DNA of 64,000 nt. Origin: Lacrimispora xylanisolvens (lineage in GTDB: Bacteria; Bacillota; Clostridia; Lachnospirales; Lachnospiraceae). The notes below the pieces were generated by a model. The model had not been told where the DNA came from, searched no databases, and saw only the letters and a list, made by a program, of their open reading frames with translations. Shown here in pieces: positions 31,962 to 40,671 of the stretch. Position numbers and translations under genes: made by a program. The DNA lies in the NCBI RefSeq assembly GCF_002934545.1, contig NZ_PTJA01000002.1, positions 372,001 through 436,000 of the forward strand, read 5' to 3'. The number at the start of each line of letters is the position of its first letter. The stretch's first letter is position 1.

Positions 31962-32924
31962 ATGACAGATTTATATATCATATCCGGTTTTCTTGGGGCA
32001 GGTAAGACCACACTGATACAGACTATGGTCCCTGCCGTTTTTGAAAACCGGAAGGTTGTAGTAATAGAAAATGATTTCGGCGATGCCGGAATCGATGAAG
32101 AACTTTTAAAAGGTGACAGTTTAACTGTGACCAGTTTAAACTCAGGGTGTATCTGCTGCAGTCTGAACGGAGATTTTAACAGATCCCTGGAACAGGTTGT
32201 AAAGGAGTATGCGCCGGAGGTAATTTTAGTGGAGCCGTCTGGAGCAGGGAGACTTTCTGATATTATTAAAGCCTGTATGAACCAAAAGGATCTGGTGAAG
32301 ATCTGCCGCTGTATTACGGTGGTGGATGTGATGAATTTTGATAAATACAGGGAAAATTTCGGAGACGTGTTTATTAATCAGATTCAATTCGGTGATTTAA
32401 TTCTTTTGAGCCATTTAAGCGGGAAAGCAGGAGAGATCCGGGAGACCATGGATAAAATCAGGAAACTGAATCCTGAGGCAAGAATTGAAGCGGATTTTTG
32501 GGACGGGATTCCTGCAGAAGTATTTCGTGAGGGCGACAGGGTTTCTCTTACGGAGTCTTTGATGGAAGATCTGAAAAAGCCCATAGCGCTTAATCGGAAG
32601 ATTCGAACCGGCGGTAAGGGAGAATGTGCGGTGCGACCTCTGTTTCGTTTTACCAGAGACTTCTTTTTATCAGTAAGTTTCGATTGTGAGGAAGTTCTTA
32701 CAGAGGAGGAGCTGAAAGCGAAAATTAACAGAGTGACCGGTCAGGCTGATGGAATGATTCTGAGAGGAAAAGGGATCGTGAAAGGGCCAGCTGGAAGCAT
32801 TTCTTTTCATTACATACCCGGAATGCTTAAGATACAAAGCTTACGGGGAGAAGGAAACAGTGTGTGTTTTATCGGGACGGGAATAAAGAAAGAACAGATT
32901 ATATCATTGTTTAAAGGAGAATGA
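31962..32924 (+). CDS. CobW/COG0523-family GTPase metallochaperone
   Basis: A 320-residue G3E P-loop GTPase. Walker A is GFLGAGKTT (9-17), the metal-binding GCICC motif is at 62-66, and ILVEPSGAG forms the switch region. A CobW C-terminal domain follows (about 225-320). The usual NKxD guanine motif is replaced by LSHLSGK. Zur-controlled members of this family deliver zinc to client enzymes under limitation, which fits its place directly after znuB. Confidence 0.87.
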   Translation: MTDLYIISGFLGAGKTTLIQTMVPAVFENRKVVVIENDFGDAGIDEELLKGDSLTVTSLNSGCICCSLNGDFNRSLEQVVKEYAPEVILVEPSGAGRLSDIIKACMNQKDLVKICRCITVVDVMNFDKYRENFGDVFINQIQFGDLILLSHLSGKAGEIRETMDKIRKLNPEARIEADFWDGIPAEVFREGDRVSLTESLMEDLKKPIALNRKIRTGGKGECAVRPLFRFTRDFFLSVSFDCEEVLTEEELKAKINRVTGQADGMILRGKGIVKGPAGSISFHYIPGMLKIQSLRGEGNSVCFIGTGIKKEQIISLFKGE

Positions 32925-32928
32925 CACC

Positions 32929-34470
32929 ATGGTAATACCTGCTTGGGTAGTCACAGGATTTCTTGATTCCGGGAAGACAACGCTGATAAACCGGTTAATC
33001 CGGGAAGAGCTTTCTGAACAGGAAGTCCTGGTGATTCAATTTGAGAGGGGAGACACCCCCCTTGCTGAAGGGGAAGGAGTGCGCTCTCTTTATTATTCTA
33101 AGGCGGAAATAGAGGAATCACCATACGATGTGGCTGATTCCATTTGTGAAGAGATAAAGAAGGATCCGGCAGAGTTAATCTTAATTGAGTGGAACGGAAT
33201 GGAGCATTTTCATCGATTTGAGGAGATGTTTCTTCAGTTTCATTTAAAGCCGGCCATCCATGTGGAAAAGGTTATTTATGCAGGCGATGAAAAAGGTCTG
33301 AAGCACAAAATTGCAGATTCCGGATTGATTTCCATGTCCCAGATTGCTGCAGGCAATCTGGCGTATTTAAGGGCGGAGGAGAATGCAGAACTAAATGCGC
33401 GGGAGCTTTTTCAGATTAATCCTGACATCCATGTATTTACAGAAGGAAAATGGGATCGTTTTAAGAAAAAAATGTTTCAGTATGAAGTAAAATCCCAGAT
33501 ATCCCTGCTACTGGTGGCTGCTGCAGCCATTTTTTATCTGATAGCCAATACTTATCTGGGATCTTTTGTTACCTTGTTTTTGGGAGTGTTTTTACAGGCG
33601 GTGCCTTTTCTTGTGATCGGGGTGTTACTTTCCTCCGCCATACAGGTTTATGTATCAGCGGACTGGATCCGGAGTAAATTTCCCAAGAATATGGTTTTAG
33701 GGCAGCTGTTTGCCATAGTGGCGGGATTCTGTCTTCCGGTTTGTGACTGTGCTTCCATACCAGTGTTTAAAGGTCTGGTAAAAAAAGGAGTTCCGTTATC
33801 GGCTGCAGTTACCTTTATGCTGGTTTCTCCAGTGATTAACCCGGTTGTAATATTGTCTACCTGGTATGCTTTTAATGGGAACCTGAAGATCATTGCAGCA
33901 AGATGCGGATTGGGAATGTTATGTGCAGTGCTGACGGGACTGACCTGTCTGATCAGTCCTCCCCAGAAGGTTCTGTTAGCAGATCCGGTAATACAGGGAG
34001 GAGATGGGTACGGAGATTATGAGATTCCCACATCGGATGACAGCAAAGCAGCCCGTTTCTTTAAGATGATGCGTCATGCCCAGAATGAATTTTTTACAGT
34101 TGGAACGTACCTGCTTACGGGGATTTTTGTATCCACCGTGCTGCAGGAGGTATGGCCGGGAATGACCCGGTCGGGAGGGGGAATTCCCATCCTGGCATCG
34201 GTAGGGTTTCTGATGGCAATGGCATTTATCCTGTCTTTGTGCTCCTCTTCCGATGCAATTGTGGCAAGAACCATGGCAGGTGTTTTCCCGGCTGGGGCAC
34301 TGATGGGCTTTCTGGTGTTTGGTCCCATGATTGATTTAAAGAATGGAGCTATGCTTCTTGGCGGTTTTGAAAAGAAGTTTATTGTCCGCCTTTTTGTTAC
34401 AACGTTCCTGATATGCTTTGGTGTAGTTGGAATATTTGCCTTACTTGGAAGCGGAGGGATCCGGATATGA
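32929..34470 (+). CDS. CobW-like GTPase fused to a YraQ/YcgR-type permease
   Basis: A 513-residue fusion. Residues 1-185 look like a reduced CobW/G3E domain with Walker A GFLDSGKTT (10-18) but without the GCxCC metal motif. Residues 190-513 are a permease of the DUF318/YraQ class with about eight helices and the cysteine cluster FCLPVCDCASIPV (Cys268, 272, 274). The family pair YcgR-YcgQ is usually two separate genes. Here the permease carries the GTPase-like domain, and the partner is the next gene. Its stop overlaps that gene's ATG by 4 bases. Metal export or import is plausible but unproven. Confidence 0.8.
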   Translation: MVIPAWVVTGFLDSGKTTLINRLIREELSEQEVLVIQFERGDTPLAEGEGVRSLYYSKAEIEESPYDVADSICEEIKKDPAELILIEWNGMEHFHRFEEMFLQFHLKPAIHVEKVIYAGDEKGLKHKIADSGLISMSQIAAGNLAYLRAEENAELNARELFQINPDIHVFTEGKWDRFKKKMFQYEVKSQISLLLVAAAAIFYLIANTYLGSFVTLFLGVFLQAVPFLVIGVLLSSAIQVYVSADWIRSKFPKNMVLGQLFAIVAGFCLPVCDCASIPVFKGLVKKGVPLSAAVTFMLVSPVINPVVILSTWYAFNGNLKIIAARCGLGMLCAVLTGLTCLISPPQKVLLADPVIQGGDGYGDYEIPTSDDSKAARFFKMMRHAQNEFFTVGTYLLTGIFVSTVLQEVWPGMTRSGGGIPILASVGFLMAMAFILSLCSSSDAIVARTMAGVFPAGALMGFLVFGPMIDLKNGAMLLGGFEKKFIVRLFVTTFLICFGVVGIFALLGSGGIRI

Positions 34471-35330
34471 AACTAAGAGGAAAGGGATTGAATATTCAGG
34501 CATTGACGGAAACGGCCTGCTATCTGATTTTTGGAATTCTTCTGTTTCGTCTGACTGTAACAGGCGCCTATCTGTCCTATGTGACTCCAAGAATGAAGCC
34601 TTATTTATATGGTTTATCTGCAGTCATGGTACTGTGGGCAGGAATGGCAGTTTCCAGAGTTTTCCGCCCCAAATATAAAGCCCGCCTGTTTCACTGTGTG
34701 GTTCTTGGTATTCCCATTCTTGTTTTAGCAGTGCCGCCGGCACCACCGACGGGAAGTGCTGCAATAAAGAATTATTCCAGTTCCAGCATACCCGGATCCT
34801 CTTTGGAAAGTGGCGGAAATGGTTATGGGAGTTCCAGTGAACAGGAAACGGCAGAGGCAGAACAACCGGATTATAGTGCCGGTTATGAAGGAAATGCAGA
34901 GGATGACCAGCAGGGACAGACTGAGCAGCCCGAGCTTTTAAAAGGAGCCGGTTTAAATGGAATTGATCAGGACAGCAAGACGATTACCATAGCAGATGAT
35001 GACTATTATGCATGGATGACAGAGCTTGGGGCCCATGGGGATCAATACCAGGGCTATACCGTTACCATGAAAGGATTTGTATTTTTAGATTTGGAAAACC
35101 GGCAGGAAAATGAATTTGCCCTGGTTCGTCTGTCCATGTGGTGCTGTTCCGCAGATATGGCGCCCATGGGACTGATGGCATATGACTTAAAAGGGCAGGG
35201 GTTTAAAGAGAATGACTGGGTTACAGTTACGGGAAAGCTGTCTGTAAAAGACGGTTATCCTACCATTGAAGCAGAAACCATGGTGGCAGCGGAAAAGCCC
35301 CAGCAGGAGTATGTTTATCCTTATTACTGA
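34467..35330 (+). CDS. TIGR03943-family (YcgQ-like) membrane protein
   Basis: A 287-residue protein with two to three N-terminal membrane helices, a low-complexity Ser/Gly/Glu linker (about 90-160), and a soluble C-terminal domain. That domain contains MKGFVFLD, LVRLSMWCCSADMAPMG and the GYPTIEAETM ending, typical of YcgQ. This family co-occurs with the YcgR/YraQ permease as partner. The ATG at 34467 overlaps the permease stop. It is the last gene of the zinc operon and is followed by a strong terminator. Confidence 0.82.
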   Translation: MKLRGKGLNIQALTETACYLIFGILLFRLTVTGAYLSYVTPRMKPYLYGLSAVMVLWAGMAVSRVFRPKYKARLFHCVVLGIPILVLAVPPAPPTGSAAIKNYSSSSIPGSSLESGGNGYGSSSEQETAEAEQPDYSAGYEGNAEDDQQGQTEQPELLKGAGLNGIDQDSKTITIADDDYYAWMTELGAHGDQYQGYTVTMKGFVFLDLENRQENEFALVRLSMWCCSADMAPMGLMAYDLKGQGFKENDWVTVTGKLSVKDGYPTIEAETMVAAEKPQQEYVYPYY

Positions 35331-35331
35331 T

Positions 35332-35376
35332 AAAGCAGGAGAACGGTGCGTAACGCATTTTTCTCCTGCTTTATTG
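35332..35376 (+). terminator. Intrinsic terminator of the zinc operon
   Basis: AAAGCAGGAGAA (35332-35343) pairs with TTCTCCTGCTTT (35361-35372), with an inner TGCG/CGCA helix; the T-rich right arm runs into TATTG. Confidence 0.82.
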
Positions 35377-35400
35377 ATATTTTATCTCAGTTGTCCTATG

Positions 35401-35429
35401 TTGACAGAAGGTGGATCCAATGATAGACT
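35401..35429 (+). promoter_or_regulatory. Promoter of the iron-siderophore uptake operon
   Basis: TTGACA (35401-35406) and TAGACT (35424-35429) with 17-base spacing. The operator-like palindrome at 35446-35465 lies at the expected start of transcription. Confidence 0.55.
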
Positions 35430-35445
35430 GTACAGGTATTTCTGC

Positions 35446-35465
35446 TAGTTAGCATAAACTAACTA
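35446..35465. promoter_or_regulatory. DtxR-like operator palindrome
   Basis: TAGTTAG and CTAACTA form a perfect 7-base inverted repeat with a 6-base spacer. The arms resemble the TTAGGTTAG..CTAACCTAA half-sites of DtxR-type iron repressors. Overlap with the transcription start would give iron-dependent repression. Confidence 0.55.
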
Positions 35466-35505
35466 ATGAGAAATTAAATCAATAAGAACAAAGGAGTGTA
35501 TAAGA

Positions 35506-36474
35506 TTGAAGCTTATAAAACTTTTTTCCGGATTCATGGTACTTGCAGTTCTCTTATCTGGATGCGGGGCATCCGGACAGAGTGGGGAGAGTACGAAAAC
35601 AGAAACCGTAACTGCGAAGACAACGGAAGGGGAGTCTTCCAGAGTCATTGAACATGCCATGGGAACAACGGAGATCAAAGGAACGCCTCTTAGAGTTGTA
35701 ACGCTGTTCCAGGGAGCAACGGACAGCGCCCTCCTTCTTGGCGTAACCCCTCTTGGTGCAGTAGAATCCTGGGCGGAAAAGCCGGTTTATGAATACTTAA
35801 GGGGTCAGATGGATGGCGTGGTGAATTTAGGAATAGAAACCCAGCCCAACTTAGAGGAGATCATTGCGCTAAAGCCCGATTTAATTATTGCTTCTAAAGT
35901 CCGTCATGAAAAAATATATTCCCAGCTCAATGAAATTGCACCAACTGTTATGGTAAAAGAGGTGTATCAGTGGAAGGATACGTTGAATATCTGTGCAAAA
36001 GCCCTGAACAAAGAAGAAAAGGCAGAAGAGTTTTTTGCAAAGTGGGATGAAAAAACCGCATATTTTAAAGAAAAGGCAGCAGATAAAATCAAGGATACCA
36101 AGGTGGCAGTGATTGATTTCCGGGCGGATCATGCCCGAATCGTTTATACAGGCTTTGCTGCTACGGTATTAGATGACATGGGGATTGAACGTCCGGAAAG
36201 CCATAAGAAAGAGGAGTGGGGGGTTATGCTTCAGTCTGAGGAGGCAATTCCACAGATGGAGGCAGATCTGATTTTTGACCAGACCAACTTAAATGAGGCA
36301 GAAAATGTGACAAACCGGGATAAATGGACCTCCAATCCATTATGGTCCAATCTGACCGCAGTAAAAAACAATCAGGTATATCCGGTTAATTCTGTATTCT
36401 GGAACAGCGGCGGCGGCCCTCAGGCAGCCATGCATATGCTTGAGGAAGTATATGAATTTTACGGAATAGAATAA
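35506..36474 (+). CDS. Iron-siderophore (FecB/FhuD-like) ABC substrate-binding lipoprotein
   Basis: A 322-residue binding protein of the cluster A-II type. The lipobox LSGC ends at Cys20. The periplasmic-binding core includes TPLRVVTLFQGATDSALLLG, LEEIIALKPDLIIAS and a C-terminal Gly-rich FWNSGGGPQAA. The TTG start lies 9 bases after AAGGAG. It is the first gene of a four-gene uptake operon. The siderophore type is not predictable. Confidence 0.88.
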   Translation: MKLIKLFSGFMVLAVLLSGCGASGQSGESTKTETVTAKTTEGESSRVIEHAMGTTEIKGTPLRVVTLFQGATDSALLLGVTPLGAVESWAEKPVYEYLRGQMDGVVNLGIETQPNLEEIIALKPDLIIASKVRHEKIYSQLNEIAPTVMVKEVYQWKDTLNICAKALNKEEKAEEFFAKWDEKTAYFKEKAADKIKDTKVAVIDFRADHARIVYTGFAATVLDDMGIERPESHKKEEWGVMLQSEEAIPQMEADLIFDQTNLNEAENVTNRDKWTSNPLWSNLTAVKNNQVYPVNSVFWNSGGGPQAAMHMLEEVYEFYGIE

Positions 36475-36493
36475 GAGAAAAGGAGAAAGGCCT

Positions 36494-37507
36494 ATGGCTT
36501 GGCTGCGGACCACAACACAAAAAACAGCAGTATTAACTGGACTTCTTGCAGGAATGGTGTTCTGCTTTGGAGCCAGCGTATCTCTTGGTACTTATTCCAT
36601 TGCTTTTCATGAGGTAGTTCAGGCGTTTATTCATTTTGATCCTGGTTTGACGGAGCATATTCTGGTTATACATACCAGGCTTCCAAGAGCAGTCACAGCC
36701 ATGCTGGTGGGTGGAAGTTTAGGGGTTTCCGGCGTGCTGACCCAGGCACTGACCAGAAATCCCCTGGCTTCCCCCAGTATCCTGGGGATTAATTCAGGCG
36801 CCGTTTTTTTTGCGGTGCTAGCTTCCTCCTTTGCAGGGAATCTGCCTGCGGAAGGTGTTTTATGGGCAGCTTTTGCAGGAGCGGCTCTTTCTGCCGTTTG
36901 TGTATACGTTCTGGGGTCGGTAGGGAGAGATGGTCTGACACCTGTTAAGATCGTACTGGCCGGATCTGCCATTACTGCACTTTTTTCCTCTTTTACCCAG
37001 GGAATTCTGGTTTTAAGCGAATCGGGAATCCGTAACACCTTATCCTGGCTGGCAGGAGGCATTGCAGGCCGTGATATGAAACAGCAGATGATGGTGATTC
37101 CCTATATGGCAGCAGGTATGCTTCTGGCCCTGCTGCTTTCGGTTCCTGTGAATATTTTATCTTCAGGAGATGACGTTGCAAAAGGATTGGGACAGCGTAC
37201 CCTGCTTGTTAAAATCATAATGGGAGTCTGCATTATATTATTAGCAGGCAGCTCCGTGGCAGCAGCAGGCTCCATCGGCTTTGTGGGTCTGGTAGTTCCC
37301 CATTTGTCCAGAAATCTTGTGGGGCAGGATCACAGGTGGATTATTCCCTACAGCGCAGTACTGGGAGCGGCTCTTTTATTATCTGCTGATGTACTGGCCA
37401 GATTTATAGTCATGCCTTCCGAAGCACCGGTGGGAGTCATGACAGCTCTCATAGGTGCACCATTTTTCATTTATATCGCAAGAAAAGGAGGGAAAGGCAG
37501 ACGATGA
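36494..37507 (+). CDS. FecCD-family iron-siderophore permease (first subunit)
   Basis: A 337-residue polytopic permease with about ten helices. LPRAVTAMLVGGSLGVSGVLTQALTRNPLASPSILGINSG is the family-defining region and GFVGLVVPHLSR near residue 260 is the coupling loop for the ATPase. It overlaps the second permease gene by 4 bases (ATGA), so a heterodimer is made in coupled translation. Confidence 0.92.
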   Translation: MAWLRTTTQKTAVLTGLLAGMVFCFGASVSLGTYSIAFHEVVQAFIHFDPGLTEHILVIHTRLPRAVTAMLVGGSLGVSGVLTQALTRNPLASPSILGINSGAVFFAVLASSFAGNLPAEGVLWAAFAGAALSAVCVYVLGSVGRDGLTPVKIVLAGSAITALFSSFTQGILVLSESGIRNTLSWLAGGIAGRDMKQQMMVIPYMAAGMLLALLLSVPVNILSSGDDVAKGLGQRTLLVKIIMGVCIILLAGSSVAAAGSIGFVGLVVPHLSRNLVGQDHRWIIPYSAVLGAALLLSADVLARFIVMPSEAPVGVMTALIGAPFFIYIARKGGKGRR

Positions 37508-38529
37508 AATTAAGATTAAAAACTGCAGCTGCAAAAGGTGCATCAGCACCAAAAAGAAAGCTTCTGATACTTGCCATATTACTGGCTGCTTCCTATGCGG
37601 CCTGCGTCTGCGCAGGATCTCTGATTCTTTCTCTAGATACTGTTCTTCTTGGAATTCTTGGAAAGTCTGACAGCCAGGTGAAAATGATTCTGGAGACTGT
37701 CCGGCTCCCCCGTGCAACAACTGCAGTTCTTGCAGGAGCAGCACTTGGAGTTTCCGGAACTCTCCTTCAGGGTACCATAAGAAATCCCTTAGCCGCTCCC
37801 AATGTAATCGGTATTACCGGAGGAGGCAGTCTTTTTGCAGTTCTGTTCCTCAATTATTTTCCGGATGGTGGAACGGTTTTCCTTTCTCTGGCATCATTTC
37901 TGGGAGCACTTGTAGCAGCAGTGCTTGTCTACTTGCTGGCATTTAAGAAAGGAGTAACCCCCATACGGCTCATACTGGTCGGGATCGGTGTTTCATCTGT
38001 GACAAGTGCTTTGACCACCCTGCTGCTTTCTAAAAGTAAAAATGCGGCAGTGGATAAGGCTTATTTATGGATGGTGGGCAGTGTGTATGGCGCGGACTGG
38101 AACGATGTGCGCCTTCTTCTGACCTGGTTTTCCATTTGCTTTTTCTTTTCCATGGCATACTCCCGCCATATTGATGTGCAGGGGCTGGGAGATGAAGTGG
38201 CAGCAGGTCTGGGAGCTCATTTACAGAGACACAGGGCAGTCATTATTTTACTCAGCGCTGCTTTATCGGGAGGCGCGGCAGCTGTGGTGGGAGCCATCGG
38301 ATTTATCGGTCTGATTGCACCCCATATGGGCCGCCGTCTGGTGGGGACAGAGCATATCTTTCTGCTCCCTGCCTCGGCACTGATCGGTGCCTTGATCCTG
38401 CTGGTTTCCGATACGGTAGCCAGAACGGTATTCCTGCCGGTTGATGTGCCTGCAGGAGTATTTACTGCCGCAATCGGAGCTCCATTTTTCATTTACCAGC
38501 TTTACCGCAGCCGCAATCAGTCCAATTGA
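37504..38529 (+). CDS. FecCD-family iron-siderophore permease (second subunit)
   Basis: A 341-residue permease homologous to the preceding one, with LPRATTAVLAGAALGVSGTLLQGTIRNPLAAPNVIGITGG and the coupling segment GFIGLIAPHMGRRLVG. The N-terminus has a basic stretch before the first helix. AGGAGGGAAAGG precedes the ATG. Confidence 0.92.
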   Translation: MKLRLKTAAAKGASAPKRKLLILAILLAASYAACVCAGSLILSLDTVLLGILGKSDSQVKMILETVRLPRATTAVLAGAALGVSGTLLQGTIRNPLAAPNVIGITGGGSLFAVLFLNYFPDGGTVFLSLASFLGALVAAVLVYLLAFKKGVTPIRLILVGIGVSSVTSALTTLLLSKSKNAAVDKAYLWMVGSVYGADWNDVRLLLTWFSICFFFSMAYSRHIDVQGLGDEVAAGLGAHLQRHRAVIILLSAALSGGAAAVVGAIGFIGLIAPHMGRRLVGTEHIFLLPASALIGALILLVSDTVARTVFLPVDVPAGVFTAAIGAPFFIYQLYRSRNQSN

Positions 38530-38542
38530 CAGGAGAAAATAC

Positions 38543-39352
38543 ATGAATGAATTATTGACCAATCAATTATCTCTGTCCTACGGAGACCAGCTTATTATAG
38601 AACAATTAAATCTTCATATTCCAAAAGGAAAGATCACCATACTGGTGGGAAGCAACGGGTGCGGAAAGTCAACGCTGCTAAAATCCCTCTGCCGTCTGTT
38701 AAGACCCGGCAAAGGAAACGTGGTTCTGGACGGACAGGATATCTTTAAAATGTCCACAAAGGCTGTGGCAAGAAAACTGGCGGTATTGCCTCAGGGTCCC
38801 ACTGCGCCGGAGGGACTGACCGTTTCCCAGTTAGTAAGACAGGGCAGATACCCTCATCAGAATTTTATGGGGCAATGGACCAGGCAGGACGAGGAAATGG
38901 TGCAAAAAGCCATGGAAGATACCAATGTGATAAGTATCGCTGACAGAACTGTAGATTCCCTCTCCGGCGGTCAGCGCCAGCGCGCCTGGATTGCCATGAC
39001 TCTTGCCCAGGGAACGGAGTACCTGCTTTTAGACGAACCCACTACATATCTGGATCTTGCCCATCAGATTGAGGTGCTGGATCTGCTTTATGACTTAAAT
39101 GCCAGAGAAGGACGCACCATTGTTATGGTACTTCACGATTTAAATCTTTCCTGCCGCTACGGCCATCACATGGTTGCATTAAGTAATCGCAGAGTATATG
39201 CCGAGGGGGCACCGGAAGAGGTTATGACTGCAGAGACAGTCAGAAAAGTCTTTCATCTGGAGTGTGAAATCTCCACAGACCCATTATTTGGAACACCTTT
39301 ACTTATCCCCCATGGCAGAGGAAGGAACATGACCCCAGCCCATTCTGGTTGA
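38543..39352 (+). CDS. Iron-siderophore ABC transporter ATP-binding protein
   Basis: A 269-residue FecE/FhuC-type ATPase with Walker A GSNGCGKST, signature LSGGQRQRAWIAM, Walker B LLLDEPTTYLD and H-loop VLHDLNLSCRYG. The ATG at 38543 follows AGGAGA; upstream in-frame starts lie inside the permease gene. It is the final gene of the operon. Confidence 0.92.
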   Translation: MNELLTNQLSLSYGDQLIIEQLNLHIPKGKITILVGSNGCGKSTLLKSLCRLLRPGKGNVVLDGQDIFKMSTKAVARKLAVLPQGPTAPEGLTVSQLVRQGRYPHQNFMGQWTRQDEEMVQKAMEDTNVISIADRTVDSLSGGQRQRAWIAMTLAQGTEYLLLDEPTTYLDLAHQIEVLDLLYDLNAREGRTIVMVLHDLNLSCRYGHHMVALSNRRVYAEGAPEEVMTAETVRKVFHLECEISTDPLFGTPLLIPHGRGRNMTPAHSG

Positions 39353-39377
39353 CAGACATCACTGGCTGATTTACAAT
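39349..39377 (+). promoter_or_regulatory. Promoter of the HD-GYP/MFS genes
   Basis: TTGACA (39349-39354, overlapping the previous stop) and TACAAT (39372-39377) with 17-base spacing. A 9-bp perfect hairpin (ACCAGTAGA at 39395-39403 with TCTACTGGT at 39412-39420) lies in the resulting leader, followed by AAGGAAGGAG before the start codon. Its role is unknown. Confidence 0.65.
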
Positions 39378-39446
39378 AAACTTATACAAAATTTACCAGT
39401 AGATGAGTGACTCTACTGGTTTGGATAAGGAAGGAGCTGATACGAT

Positions 39447-40658
39447 ATGAAATTCAGCTTAAATGATTTTTTAATCGCTGTCTCCTTTGCATTGGACTTT
39501 ATGGAGAAGGACCGGCTGGGAATGCAGTCCAATCATGGAAAGAGAACGGCATATTTAACCGTATGCATCGCCAGGAGGATGAATTTATCAGAGGAAGAGA
39601 TTTATGATGCAGCTGCGCTCTCTATCCTGCATGATAACGGTTTAAGTGAATCAAGCCTTTATGAAGAGCTTCCCGGGGAATGGGATCATGCAGTAAATAG
39701 ATTTGAAGGCTCCAGAGGCCATTGTATGATTGGAGAAAAGAATATAAAAGATTACCCGTTTCTGACAAAACCTCAGGATGTAATTCTCTATCATCATGAG
39801 CGTTATGACGGAAATGGGTATTTCGGGTTAGAAGGAGATGACATTCCCCTTATTTCCCAGATTATTGCTGCGGCTGACAGCTTTGAAAACTATTTCAAGT
39901 TTGCTGACGGAGATTATTCTCATGGAGAGGTGCTGAAATGGCTTTCCATCTGTCAGGCTGGCATGGTTTGTCCAAGGCTTGCCAAAGTTCTTCAGCAGAT
40001 GGTGGAAGATCAGTCAGTCTGGGCAAATCTAAGCAATGACAGGATTGAGCAGGCACTTGATGAGGTGGTTCCGTCCTTTGAGATGGAGGTGCCTCTGGAT
40101 AAAATTCGTCAGGTTACCGGCGTATTCTCCAGAATCGTTGACTGTAAATCCAGCTTTACCAGACGCCATTCCAAGGGTCTGGCGGAAAAAGCAGCCCGAA
40201 TGGCAGAATATTATAATAAGGATCAGGCGGAGACAACCAGGCTGATAATTGCAGCTGATTTACATGATTTAGGGAAGCTGGCTGTGCCAAACAGCATTCT
40301 TGACGTTCCCCGTGCCCTGACACCGGAGGAATTTGAGACAGTTAAAAAGCATGTGTATTATACAAGAGTTGCCCTTGAGAAGATCAAGGGGTTTGAAGAC
40401 ATCACAGAATGGGCAGCCAACCACCATGAAAAGCTGAACGGGAGGGGATATCCCTTTGGTAAAACAGGCGCTGAACTGGATTTTAATTCCCGTATGATGG
40501 GTTGTCTTGATGTGTACCAGGCGCTTACGGAGGATCGCCCTTACCGGACTGGAATGCCTCACAGTCAGGCAGTTAAGGTCCTTTCTGATATGGCAGACAG
40601 TGGTTTTGTGGATTCTGGCATTACAAAGGATATAGACCAGGCATTTAGTTCTGTTTAA
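39447..40658 (+). CDS. Tandem HD / HD-GYP domain protein
   Basis: A 403-residue cytosolic phosphodiesterase-like protein with two HD-GYP modules. The second (about 230-400) is complete: DLHDLGKLAVPNSILD and HHEKLNGRGYP, the signature for cyclic di-GMP hydrolysis. The first (about 1-170) has ILHDNGLS and HHERYDGNGYF, where the GYP proline is Phe, so it may be inactive or regulatory. No sensor or receiver domain is attached. The MFS gene starts 13 bases after its stop. Confidence 0.85.
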   Translation: MKFSLNDFLIAVSFALDFMEKDRLGMQSNHGKRTAYLTVCIARRMNLSEEEIYDAAALSILHDNGLSESSLYEELPGEWDHAVNRFEGSRGHCMIGEKNIKDYPFLTKPQDVILYHHERYDGNGYFGLEGDDIPLISQIIAAADSFENYFKFADGDYSHGEVLKWLSICQAGMVCPRLAKVLQQMVEDQSVWANLSNDRIEQALDEVVPSFEMEVPLDKIRQVTGVFSRIVDCKSSFTRRHSKGLAEKAARMAEYYNKDQAETTRLIIAADLHDLGKLAVPNSILDVPRALTPEEFETVKKHVYYTRVALEKIKGFEDITEWAANHHEKLNGRGYPFGKTGAELDFNSRMMGCLDVYQALTEDRPYRTGMPHSQAVKVLSDMADSGFVDSGITKDIDQAFSSV

Positions 40659-40671
40659 CAAGGGGGAGTTT

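Noticed and set aside
31962-32924. Cobalamin biosynthesis role for the CobW-family proteins
   Set aside because: No cobalamin genes are near; the zinc uptake operon context and the GCICC motif fit the zinc-chaperone subgroup.
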